From an uncultured Micromonospora sp. (GTDB lineage: Bacteria; Actinomycetota; Actinomycetes; Mycobacteriales; Micromonosporaceae): a stretch of DNA of 37,064 nucleotides. Shown in pieces: positions 22,807 through 30,179 of the stretch. The translations under genes and the position numbers were made by a program. The number at the start of each line of letters is the position of its first letter. Positions within the stretch are counted from its first letter, which is position 1. The DNA is taken from the NCBI GenBank assembly GCA_937951935.1, contig CALGAM010000212.1:1-37064 (forward strand), written 5' to 3'. The notes below the pieces were generated by a model. It saw only the letters and a program-made list of their open reading frames with translations, searched no databases and was not told where the DNA came from.

Positions 22807-23406
22807 GTGGCCGCGCGCGGAACAACTTTTCAACACCACGGGGCGGCGGTGGGCCGGCGGCTGCGTGAGCTGCGCGAGGCGCGCGGGCTGACCCTCTCCG
22901 AACTGGCCCGCCTGGCCGGCGTGGGAAAGGCGACGCTGTCCGGCCTGGAGAACGGCACCCGCGACCCCCGACTGGAGACCCTCTACGCGATCGCCGCCGC
23001 GCTCGGCGTGCCGATGAGCGCCCTGACACTCGACCGCGGCGCCCCCGCCGCGACCGCCGTACCGGTGCGGGGTGAGGCGGTGGTGTCGACCCTGCTGGAG
23101 GTCTTCGAGGAGCCGGCCGCCACCTACGAGCTGTTCGCGCTGCGCATCGTCGTCGGCGCCGAACAGGTCTCGCCCGCCCACCCGGTCGGGGTGACCGAAC
23201 ACCTCACCGTCTTCCGCGGCCACGCCCGGGTCGGCCCGGTCGGCGCGCCGCTGACGGCGGGTCCGGGCGAGCACGTGTCGTGGTCGGCCGACACCCCCCA
23301 TCTCTACGCCGCCTCCGGCTCCGAGGACGTCGAGGCCAGCCTGCTGATCCGTACCCCCGTCGCCCCGGCGCGCCGGGCCGGCGCGCCGGCCGTCGTACCC
23401 CGCTGA
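22807..23406 (+). CDS. XRE-family regulator with C-terminal cupin domain
   Basis: A 199-residue repressor/activator. The helix-turn-helix is in residues ~14-68 (GRRLRELREARGLTLSELARLAGVGKATLSGLENG), and a cupin-like small-molecule sensor domain follows (EHLTVFRGHARVGPVGAPLTAGPGEHVSWSADTPHLYAA). The GTG at 22807 has no ribosome site but sits just after a -10-like box. The frame remains open far upstream, but that sequence is antisense to benE. Such one-component regulators usually control the divergent transporter, so benE is the likely target and the palindrome at 22764-22783 the likely site (inference). The ligand is unknown. Confidence 0.88.
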   Translation: MAARGTTFQHHGAAVGRRLRELREARGLTLSELARLAGVGKATLSGLENGTRDPRLETLYAIAAALGVPMSALTLDRGAPAATAVPVRGEAVVSTLLEVFEEPAATYELFALRIVVGAEQVSPAHPVGVTEHLTVFRGHARVGPVGAPLTAGPGEHVSWSADTPHLYAASGSEDVEASLLIRTPVAPARRAGAPAVVPR

Positions 23407-23512
23407 TCCGGCGGAACACCGCGACGGCACGGACACCGACGCGGCCTGCCGGGGCGGCGACCCGGAAAACCCACTGGCCCCACCACCCCGTGCCGTGCGA
23501 TCGTCGACACCC

Positions 23513-23639
23513 GGGCCGCTAGCCCAACTGGCAGGGCGTCCGGCTGAGTAGCCCGTCCGCTTCCCGCCGGTGCGGTCATGGAAGGGCTTCCTTCTCATCA
23601 CGGACCGGATGGTTCGGGGTTCGAGTCCCCGGCGGCCCA
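23513..23639 (+). tRNA. tRNA cloverleaf with ~54-nt insertion in the anticodon loop (possible tRNA-Arg)
   Basis: All four stems are perfect. Acceptor GGGCCGC (23513-23519) pairs with GCGGCCC (23632-23638), then discriminator A23639. The D stem GCCC/GGGC is at 23522-23525/23534-23537 with a GG-containing loop. Anticodon stem TCCGG (23539-23543) pairs with CCGGA (23605-23609). The T stem CGGGG/CCCCG encloses TTCGAGT (23620-23626). T8, A14 and A21 are in place. The anticodon loop, however, is 61 nt (23544-23604) instead of 7. Removing 23546-23599 would leave CTACGGA, the usual loop of tRNA-Arg(ACG); removing 23547-23600 would leave anticodon GCG, also arginine. Other junctions are possible. CCA is not fully encoded (CC then T). 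The insertion is too short for a group I intron. It is either an interrupted tRNA or a tRNA pseudogene. Confidence 0.6.
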
Positions 23640-23679
23640 CCCTGCGGCGGTACGCGAACCATGCCGCCGGCCGGTGGTG

Positions 23680-23711
23680 ACCGCGGGCTGGCCCCGGGGC
23701 CAGCCCGCGGT
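23680..23711. terminator. 32-bp perfect palindrome after the tRNA
   Basis: The sequence is an uninterrupted palindrome: ACCGCGGGCTGGCCCC (23680-23695) followed directly by its exact complement (23696-23711). As RNA it folds into a very stable hairpin with a minimal loop. It lies 40 bp after the tRNA-like gene and about 165 bp before the 3' end of the minus-strand efflux gene, fitting a two-way terminator. There is no T-run. The remaining gap (23712-23876) shows nothing else. Confidence 0.6.
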
Positions 23712-23876
23712 GGGTTCCTCTGACATCCCCGCCCACGAGCGCCGGTCGGCCCACCGGTGGGGCGGTCGGACACCCCCGGGTCGATCTCGTCCCGGGCCTG
23801 GGTGCCGCACCCGCGTGGCCACCGGCCGGCCCCGGTGTGCAAGCCGGCGACCCGGCGCGGGGTCACCCGCACCTGG

Positions 23877-25406
23877 TCACGTCGTGGCGGCCGGCACCGC
23901 CCGGTCGTCACGGTCGGCGGCCGGTGGGTCACGTCGCTCCGGTGCGCGGGCGCCGGCGCCCGCGGGCCGGCGGAGGACGACGACGGCGATGACGACGGCG
24001 CCGACCAGGAGGACGGCGCCGAGCGCCATGCCGAGCCCGTACCCGTTGCTGACAGCCTCCAGCGAGGCCGCGTCGCCGGTGCGACGCTCGGCGACGGTGC
24101 TGAGGACGGCCAGGCCGAACGAGGCTCCGACCTGGCGCGAGCTGTTGAGCAGGGCGGAGGCGGCACCGGCCTCGGCGGGATCGACGCCGGCCGTGGCGGT
24201 GGAGACGACCGGCCCGAGACAGAGGCCGAATCCGACGCTGCTGACGATCTCCGGGCCGAGGACGTCGGAGAGGTAGGAGCCGTGGACGTCCATCCCGCTG
24301 AACAAGGCGAAGCCGGCCGCGGTCAGCAGCCCGCCGCAGATCAGGAGAACCCGGGGAGCGACGCGGTACCCGAGTTTGACGGCGATGGCGGAGCCGACCG
24401 CCACGCCGAGTGCGAACGGCAGGAACTGCAGGCCGGTCAGGGCCGGGCCGTGCCCGAGCACGCCCTGCAGGTAGAGCGAGACGAAGAAGAAGGACGAGGC
24501 CATGGCGGCGCCGAGGAGGAGGTTGTAGCCGTTGGCCCCGGCGACCGAACGGTTGGCGAACAGTCCCAGCCGGATCAGCGGGTCGCGCGCGGTGGTCCGC
24601 TCGACGATGAGGAACGCGGCCAGCAGCACGAGGGCGGCCGCCAGGGTGATCAGGGTACGCGCCGAGGACCACCCGTGACGGTCGGTGCGGACGATGCCGA
24701 ACACGAGCAGGGTCATGCCCGCCGTGGCCAGAACGGCGCCCAGCACGTCGGGACGGCCGGTGGGCGCGACCGGAACGTCGTGTGCGATGCCGCGCCAGGC
24801 CAGGGCGAACGCGATGGCGGACATCGGGGCACTGACGAACATCACCCACTGCCAGCCGGCGTACTCGGTGAGGACACCACCGATCAGGACGCCGAGGGCA
24901 CCACCGGCGGCGTTCGTCGCCGCCCACACGCCGAAGGCCCTGACCCGGGCCCTGCCCGAGGGAAACGCCGCGGAGAGCAGCGCCAGCGCGGCCGGCGCCA
25001 GTGCGGCGGCGCCGACGCCCTGCACGGCGCGGGCGGCGACGAGATGGCCGGGCTCCTGCGCGAACCCGCCGGCGAGGGAGGCGACGAAGAACACGCCGAG
25101 CCCGACCAACAGGATCCGTCTGCGGCCGAACCGGTCGGCGAGCTTGCCTCCCAGCAGGAGGAGGCCGCCGAACGTCAGCGCGTAGGCGTGGACGACCCAG
25201 GTCAGACCCAGTGGGCTGAAGCCGAGCGCGACCGCGATCCTCGGGAGGCCGACGTTCACGACCGACAGGTCCAGCGACACCATGAACTGCACGACGGCCA
25301 CCGCGGCGAGGAGCAGGCCCGGTCGGATGGCCCCGTTGCTGGCCGAGCTCTCGTCCGCCGGCGCCGGTTTCGGCACCGGGGCCCGGCACTCCGAATTTTC
25401 GAACAT
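23877..25406 (-). CDS. MFS drug efflux transporter, DHA2 (14-TM) family
   Basis: A 509-residue transporter with about 14 hydrophobic segments. LAAVAVVQFMVSLDLSVVNVGLPRIA is the first helix with the D..VNVALP-type motif of DHA2 exporters. GGKLADRFGRRRILLVGL is motif A. WVMFVSAPMSAIAFAL and the motif C-like region GGALGVLIGGVLTEYAGWQWVMF follow. These proton antiporters expel drugs or the host's own secondary metabolites. The ATG at 25406 has AGGAA upstream. The gene diverges from a TetR regulator, and a 24-bp near-perfect palindrome covers its start codon, so repression by that TetR is very likely. The C-terminal ~25 residues are charged and cytoplasmic. Confidence 0.92.
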   Translation of the reverse strand: MFENSECRAPVPKPAPADESSASNGAIRPGLLLAAVAVVQFMVSLDLSVVNVGLPRIAVALGFSPLGLTWVVHAYALTFGGLLLLGGKLADRFGRRRILLVGLGVFFVASLAGGFAQEPGHLVAARAVQGVGAAALAPAALALLSAAFPSGRARVRAFGVWAATNAAGGALGVLIGGVLTEYAGWQWVMFVSAPMSAIAFALAWRGIAHDVPVAPTGRPDVLGAVLATAGMTLLVFGIVRTDRHGWSSARTLITLAAALVLLAAFLIVERTTARDPLIRLGLFANRSVAGANGYNLLLGAAMASSFFFVSLYLQGVLGHGPALTGLQFLPFALGVAVGSAIAVKLGYRVAPRVLLICGGLLTAAGFALFSGMDVHGSYLSDVLGPEIVSSVGFGLCLGPVVSTATAGVDPAEAGAASALLNSSRQVGASFGLAVLSTVAERRTGDAASLEAVSNGYGLGMALGAVLLVGAVVIAVVVLRRPAGAGARAPERRDPPAADRDDRAVPAATT

Positions 25407-25417
25407 GTTCCTAAATT
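25394..25417. promoter_or_regulatory. TetR-type operator overlapping the efflux gene start
   Basis: A 24-bp palindrome with two mismatched base pairs: AATTT-TC-GAACA at 25394-25405 and TGTTC-CT-AAATT at 25406-25417. It is markedly AT-rich within GC-rich DNA and centred on the ATG of the DHA2 transporter (25404-25406). The divergent TetR gene starts 72 bp away. Binding here would block initiation of efflux transcription or sit at a leaderless start. Confidence 0.7.
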
Positions 25418-25489
25418 AGCACCGGGCGGGTTGGCCGGCGAGCGGCCGGGGCCGGGGCACGCCGCTTCGGCTACCGGCATGATGGGGAG

Positions 25490-26158
25490 GTGGCGAGATC
25501 TCCTTCCCCGAGCGGACGCGCCGGCCGGCCGCCTCTGACCTCCCGTGGGCAGATACTCGCGGTGGCGCGTCGGCTCATCGACGCACACGGATGGGAGAAG
25601 CTCAGCATCCGGCGGTTGGCCGCCGAGCTGGGCATCGCGCCGACAACCCTGTACCACCACGTGAGGGACAAGGAGGACCTGCTCCTCCTGCTGCTTGACG
25701 AGTACGCGGACCAGATACCGCGCCCCGAGCTGCCCAGCGAGCCCCGGGAACGCATCGTCGCCGCCGCAACCGCGATGCACGACGCCCTCGCGGGCTGGAC
25801 CTGGGCCGCCGAGATCCTCACCACCGACGGGTTCATCGCCCGCCTCAGCGACTCGGCGCGGTGGTTGGTCGAGGCCATCGTGGCCGGGGCCATCGACCAC
25901 GGTTGCAGCCCCAGCAGGGCCGTCTACGTCTTCCGCAGCATCTGGTACTACACGGTCGGCGAGATCCTCGTCCGCGCGCACTCCACCGGCAGGCGCTCCC
26001 TGGGCGGCGACGACGATCGCGGCGGACTCGGCGCGTCCGGGCTGCCACGCCTGGCCGCCATCGGCGACCAGTGGGCGTCGCTGGCCGCCCAGGACACCTA
26101 CGTCGAGGGACTGCGCGCCTTCGTCGACGGGCTGCTCGCCCAGGTCACGACGAGATAG
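25490..26158 (+). CDS. TetR/AcrR-family transcriptional regulator
   Basis: A 222-residue regulator with an N-terminal TetR DNA-binding domain (GQILAVARRLIDAHGWEKLSIRRLAAELGIAPTTLYHHVRDKEDLLLLLLDEYAD, about residues 18-72) and a helical ligand-binding domain that includes RSIWYYTVGEILVRAHS. The GTG at 25490 is directly preceded by GGGGAG with no spacer, so the start is slightly uncertain, but no better in-frame start precedes the helix-turn-helix. It is divergent from the DHA2 efflux pump, with the palindrome at 25394-25417 between them. The standard model is that TetR represses the pump until the pump's substrate binds. It converges with the LLM oxidoreductase gene across a terminator hairpin. 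Confidence 0.92.
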   Translation: MARSPSPSGRAGRPPLTSRGQILAVARRLIDAHGWEKLSIRRLAAELGIAPTTLYHHVRDKEDLLLLLLDEYADQIPRPELPSEPRERIVAAATAMHDALAGWTWAAEILTTDGFIARLSDSARWLVEAIVAGAIDHGCSPSRAVYVFRSIWYYTVGEILVRAHSTGRRSLGGDDDRGGLGASGLPRLAAIGDQWASLAAQDTYVEGLRAFVDGLLAQVTTR

Positions 26159-26197
26159 CAACCCGTGGTGCGGACGGCTGCCGGCCCGCGGCGTTCG

Positions 26198-26223
26198 GGC
26201 GTGCCCACCGCGGTGGGCACGCC
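26198..26223. terminator. 26-bp perfect palindrome between converging genes
   Basis: GGCGTGCCCACCG (26198-26210) is followed directly by its exact complement (26211-26223). It lies between the TetR stop (26158) and the end of the minus-strand oxidoreductase (26243), as expected for a bidirectional terminator. No T-run. Confidence 0.65.
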
Positions 26224-26242
26224 GCCCCTTCGTCCGCCGTCG

Positions 26243-27262
26243 CTATCCGAGTTCGCGGCGGACCTGTGGCAGGACCTCGGTGCCGAGCAGCTCGATGCTT
26301 TCGAGGAAGACGCCGTGGGGCATACCGCCGACGTCCATCTGCAGGATCTGACGGCTGTGCCCGGGTAGTTCGTGCAGGTGCAGGATGCGGTCGGCGATCT
26401 CGTCGGGCCCACCGGCGAAGACCATGCCCCCGGGTTCGTACGTGTCGCCCCGGCCGGTCGGCGGCGGGCCGGGGCGGCGCAGCTCGCGGGCGGCGGTGGT
26501 GAACATGCGCAGCTCGTGTTCGAGGAAGGTGGCCTTCGCCCGCCGGTTGTCGGCGGCGACGAACCCGTGCACGGCGACGGCGATGTCGGCGGTGTCGGCG
26601 GGGTGCCCGAGTTCGGCCCGGGCCTGGCGGTAGGCGGCGCCGTACCGGGCCCAGTGCTCCGCGGTGCCGCCGAGGATGCCGAGGAACATCGGCAGGCCCA
26701 GCTCGGCGGCCCGCAGCACCGACCCGGGGCTGCCTCCGGTGCCCAGCCATATCCGCAGCGGCTGCTCCGGCCGCGGCACGACCAGCGCGTCGACGAGGGG
26801 TCGCCGCCGGTGCGGGCCCGTCCAGGTGACCCGGTCGTTCTGGTTGGCGGTGACCAGCAGGTCGAGCTTGGAGCGGAAGAGCGTGTCGTAGTCGCGGACG
26901 TCGAGGTCGAACAGCGGGAAGGTGATGTCGGAGGATCCGCGTCCGGCCACCACCCCGACCCGTCCGGGGGCGATCGCCGCGGCGGTGGCCAGCTGCTGGA
27001 ACACCCGCAGCGGGTCGTCGGTGGACAGCACGGTGACGGTGGTGCCCAGCCGGATCCGTCGCGTGGTGGCCGCCGCGGCGTTGACCAGCGAGGTCGGAGC
27101 CGACAGGGGCATCGAGGGGGTGTGGTGCTCGCCGAAGCCGAAGAAGTCCAGGCCGGCCTGTTCGGCCACGTGCACGGCCTCGAGCACGTTCCGGATCGCC
27201 TGGGCGCTGTTCCCGTCGGCCGGGGTGTTGCCGAACGAGTAGACGCCGAGTTCGAGGGTCAT
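26243..27262 (-). CDS. LLM-class (luciferase-like) flavin-dependent oxidoreductase
   Basis: A 339-residue TIM-barrel protein of the bacterial luciferase-like family. It begins MTLELGVYSFGNTP and contains GLDFFGFGEHHTPSMPLSAPTSLVNAAAATTRRIRLGTTVTVLSTDDPLRVFQQLATAAAIAPGR in segments typical of group monooxygenases using FMNH2 or F420. GRGSS and WLGTGGSPGSVLRAAELGLPMFLGILGG form the phosphate-binding C-terminal loops. The ATG at 27262 has AAGGAG upstream and overlaps the stop of a TetR fragment (27259-27582) as ATGA, so the two were once an operon with the regulator first. The substrate is unknown. Confidence 0.9.
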   Translation of the reverse strand: MTLELGVYSFGNTPADGNSAQAIRNVLEAVHVAEQAGLDFFGFGEHHTPSMPLSAPTSLVNAAAATTRRIRLGTTVTVLSTDDPLRVFQQLATAAAIAPGRVGVVAGRGSSDITFPLFDLDVRDYDTLFRSKLDLLVTANQNDRVTWTGPHRRRPLVDALVVPRPEQPLRIWLGTGGSPGSVLRAAELGLPMFLGILGGTAEHWARYGAAYRQARAELGHPADTADIAVAVHGFVAADNRRAKATFLEHELRMFTTAARELRRPGPPPTGRGDTYEPGGMVFAGGPDEIADRILHLHELPGHSRQILQMDVGGMPHGVFLESIELLGTEVLPQVRRELG

Positions 27263-27582
27263 GTGGGGCGCTCCTTGGTCGGTGGCCGCTCGCGCTGGTG
27301 ACGGGTGGCGCGCAGCATGGCCCGGTACATCTGCCGGGGTGTGGGTGGGTCGGGTAGCGGCTGTGCGGCCTGCGCGGCGCAGGCCTGGATGAGGTAGCCG
27401 ACGAGCCGGCGCCAGGTGTCGGGGGCGGCCTCCGCGGTCGCGGTGAGGACGCCGGCGTTGGCCGTGAGGAACATCGGCACGTCCTCGGCGACGAAGTCGG
27501 CGCGCAGCCTCCCGGCAGCCTTGGCGCGTGCGATCAGGGTGGTGAGGTCGGCGTAGGCCCGAGCGGACCGGCGGTGAACCGG
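27259..27582 (-). pseudogene. C-terminal remnant of a TetR regulator
   Basis: The frame encodes ARAYADLTTLIARAKAAGRLRADFVAEDVPMFLTANAGVL and continues to PPTKERPT. This is the ligand-domain half of a TetR protein of the kind whose C-terminal helices read AGRLRADFVxEDxPxxLxANAGV. The helix-turn-helix half is absent: in-frame stop TGA at 27585-27583 precedes it and unrelated sequence lies upstream. The remaining open stretch is about 107 codons with no proper start before a GTG at 27480. The stop overlaps the LLM oxidoreductase start (ATGA), so the downstream gene was probably under its control. Breakpoint about 27575. Confidence 0.75.
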
Positions 27583-27614
27583 TCAGGGCGTGCACCGGAC
27601 GTACGGCCCCGGTG

Positions 27615-27636
27615 GCGCCGGGGTCGTCCCCGGCGC
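27615..27636. other. Hairpin upstream of TerD-like gene
   Basis: GCGCCGGGG-TCGT-CCCCGGCGC (9-bp perfect arms, 4-nt loop). Its left arm also can pair with CCCCGG at 27607-27612, so two exclusive structures are possible. It lies between the truncated TetR and the TerD-like gene; it may be a terminator or leader structure. Confidence 0.35.
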
Positions 27637-27773
27637 GTAGAAATGAGGTTCGGGTTCTGCCGCGTCCGGTCCACACTGGCACACGGGTGGGCCGACACCG
27701 GCCACAGTCGACGTCCCGGCAGGCCTCCGCCGTGCCGCGTCGTTCGGGTCACCAGCAGCGCAGGGGAGGACGC

Positions 27774-29933
27774 GTGCTCGAGAAGCTGATCATCCAGAGG
27801 ACCCTGCGCGTGCCGGCGAGCACGGGCCCGGCCGGCGACGGCACGGCGGTGGCCCGGCAGCTGGACGCGGCGCTGCTGGACGTCGGGTTCTCCGCGTCGC
27901 GCGCCCTGCTGGAGCACGTCGGAGCCCTGGCCCCCGGACCGGCGCTGGACCTGGCTGCCACGGTGGTGTCCGCAGTCCGCGAGCTGGTCGGCGACCACGT
28001 CGCGCACAACGCCTACTTCATCAACTTCCCGGACGGCGTGCCGGACACCATCGAGTTCTGGGTGGAGCGGCTGCGGGCGGCCGTGCTCGCCGGTGGCGGC
28101 ACGGCGACCGACGCACAGCTGCGGGAGATGGTCGGCTCGGGTGTGGTGAACCTGCTGGACCTGCCGGCCTACGGCACCTACCAGCACACCCACGCCGAGC
28201 TGTTGGCCGCGCACGACGCACTCGTCGCCTCGGCCGACGACCGGGTGACCGTGCTGCACCTCGGCGACACCGTCGACGTGGAGGCCGAGCGGCTCTACCT
28301 GGCCCTGGCCGAGAGCACGACACCACTGGGCGAGGCGGACCTCGCGATCCTCAGCGAGCTTGCGGTCGCCTGCCTCGACGGAGCGCAGCCGGTCGGGATC
28401 CCGGTGCGGGAGAACCGGGCCGTCCTCAACGGGATCCGGCTCGTCCTCGGCCGCCCGCTGGTCGCCGTGGACACCACGACCGACGTGCTGCGCGTGGCCT
28501 GCCAGGCCTCCGGAGGGGACGTCTCGCTCGCCACGCCCACGCGGTTCCGTTCCTTCCGGCGCCGGGAGCGGCGGATCCTGCTGGCGGCGTTGGACGCGGT
28601 CGTCGCCGCCAGCCCGGACAAGCTCGGCGACGTCGTGCGCCACGCGGAGCGGTGGAAGCGGCTCGGGGAGCGGCTGCACCCGCACGAGTACGACCAGTGG
28701 CCGCACGCCCGGGAGGTGTTCGCGGTCGCGCGCGGGGAACGGCGGGTGTCCACCCTCGCCGGCCGCGCCGAGGCGGCGATCCGCGCCGGAGCCGTGGGCC
28801 GGGCCGCGACGGTGCTGTCGGCCGCACCCGGCCTGCTCCTGCGGTCCGCGGACCGGCTGCTGCGGCAGGCGTCGGCGGCGGAACGGGCCACCGTGGTCGA
28901 GGCGGTCACCGACGCACTCGGCGCGGCGTCGGGCCGGGTGCTCCTGTCCCTGCGGGAGCATGTCGGCAACCGGCTCGCGCCCGCGTCCGTACGGATGTAC
29001 CCGAGTCGGTCGCGGCGTGCCTGGGTCGAGCCGGACCGGCGGCCGCCGCTGCCGGCCGAGCTGGTGGCGGAGCTGTCGGCGCGGCTCGACGCGGAGATCA
29101 GCGCCCGGCTGCCGGAGCCGCAGCGGCCGCTGGTGGTGGACCCGGAGGTGCTCGACGTCGCCCTGCCGCTGTCCGGCAGGGCCTCCGAGAGCGGGTTCGC
29201 GGTGCTGCCGAGGGGTTCGCGGGCAACGGTCTCCGGTGAGCTGCTGCGCTTCTTCATGTACTGGCGCCAGACCAGTCGCCGCACGGACTACGACCTGTCG
29301 GTGCTGCTGCTCGACGACGACTACCACACCGCGGGCCAGGTGTCCTGGACGAACTACCGCCATGACGGCGTGGTGTACTCCGGCGACGTCACCGACGCGC
29401 GCGACGGCGCGACCGAGTTCATCGACGTACCCCTGACGGTCCGCGCGCGCTACGTGGTCCCGCAGGTCAACATCTACACGGGCGAGTCGTTCGACGAGGT
29501 GGCCGAGTCGATGTTCGGGTACCAGACCCGTACCCGGGACCAGCGTGGTGCCCCGTTCGAGCCGCGTACCGTGCGGGCGCGCTCGCAGCTGCGCGGTCGG
29601 GGCAGGGTCGCGCTGCCGGTGGTGTTCGCCCGGGGCGAGCAGGGCTGGCAGGCCGTGTGGCTGCACCTGTACCTGCGGGGTTGGCCGTCGTTCAACCGGG
29701 TGGAGGGCAACACGTTCACCACGGCCCACCAGGTCCGCGCGCTGATGGAACGCACCCACCTCACCGTGTCGTACCTGGTCGACCGGTGGCGTGGACGGGC
29801 CGAGGTGAGGACGTGGGACGGCCGCCTGCCCGAGGAGCCGGTCACGTTCGTCGGCATCGACGCTCCCGAGGGCCTGCCGGCCGGCTCGGAGGTGTATACA
29901 CTGGACCGGCTCAGCGAGCTTGTGCCTCGGTGA
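27774..29933 (+). CDS. Large protein with C-terminal TerD-like domain (SCO0854-like, no RING motif)
   Basis: A 719-residue protein with no signal peptide or membrane segment. The N-terminal part contains AYFINFPDGVPDTIEFW, which recalls the MXAN_6230/SCO0854 family (xFPDGVPDxTxxxW), but the paired cysteines of that family's RING-like zinc motif are missing; only isolated cysteines occur. The middle is helical and arginine/alanine-rich. The C-terminal ~200 residues resemble TerD/stress domains: DYDLSVLLLDDDY, then SWTNYRHDGVVYSGDVTDARDGATEFIDV and VVPQVNIYTGESFDEV, matching the strand order and SGD...GD.E pattern of calcium-binding TerD proteins. GTG 27774 has GGGGAGGA upstream. It may be part of a tellurite/stress-type system; no other ter genes are in the window. 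The family assignment is tentative. Confidence 0.65.
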   Translation: MLEKLIIQRTLRVPASTGPAGDGTAVARQLDAALLDVGFSASRALLEHVGALAPGPALDLAATVVSAVRELVGDHVAHNAYFINFPDGVPDTIEFWVERLRAAVLAGGGTATDAQLREMVGSGVVNLLDLPAYGTYQHTHAELLAAHDALVASADDRVTVLHLGDTVDVEAERLYLALAESTTPLGEADLAILSELAVACLDGAQPVGIPVRENRAVLNGIRLVLGRPLVAVDTTTDVLRVACQASGGDVSLATPTRFRSFRRRERRILLAALDAVVAASPDKLGDVVRHAERWKRLGERLHPHEYDQWPHAREVFAVARGERRVSTLAGRAEAAIRAGAVGRAATVLSAAPGLLLRSADRLLRQASAAERATVVEAVTDALGAASGRVLLSLREHVGNRLAPASVRMYPSRSRRAWVEPDRRPPLPAELVAELSARLDAEISARLPEPQRPLVVDPEVLDVALPLSGRASESGFAVLPRGSRATVSGELLRFFMYWRQTSRRTDYDLSVLLLDDDYHTAGQVSWTNYRHDGVVYSGDVTDARDGATEFIDVPLTVRARYVVPQVNIYTGESFDEVAESMFGYQTRTRDQRGAPFEPRTVRARSQLRGRGRVALPVVFARGEQGWQAVWLHLYLRGWPSFNRVEGNTFTTAHQVRALMERTHLTVSYLVDRWRGRAEVRTWDGRLPEEPVTFVGIDAPEGLPAGSEVYTLDRLSELVPR

Positions 29934-29951
29934 GCGGTGACGGCCGAGGCC

Positions 29952-30098
29952 ATGGGGGCGCTTCCTGCTATCCGTCTCGGACCTTGGTACCCAGCGCCCG
30001 CGCTCTCCTCGGCCGTCTCCGCCGCGCTCCGGCCGGCGGTCATCACCGGGATCTTCCTGCCCCTGGCGGTGCGGCGGAACCTGCGGCTCAGCCGCTGA
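29952..30098 (+). pseudogene. Short ORF resembling the tail of an ABC-2 permease
   Basis: A 48-codon frame (MGALPAIRLGPWYPAPALSS ... AVITGIFLPLAVRRNLRLSR) ends like many DrrB-type ABC-2 permeases, whose last helix is followed by PLAVRRYRR. No ribosome site, no ATPase partner and no upstream permease sequence are present. It is either a gene remnant or chance. Confidence 0.3.
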
Positions 30099-30179
30099 CC
30101 GGCGCGGCCGTCACCCCGACGGGGCGGGGGCCCGGCGCCCGCCCTCGTCGTCGCCGGCCTGTCCCGAACCGGCCACGCC

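Noticed and set aside
23544..23604. Group I self-splicing intron in the tRNA
   Set aside because: The insert is only about 54 nt, far too short for a group I core, and no P/Q/R/S elements are visible.
23757..25538. 593-codon plus-strand frame opposite the DHA2 transporter
   Set aside because: It is low-complexity Gly/Asp/Glu/Arg sequence antisense to a clear 14-helix transporter.
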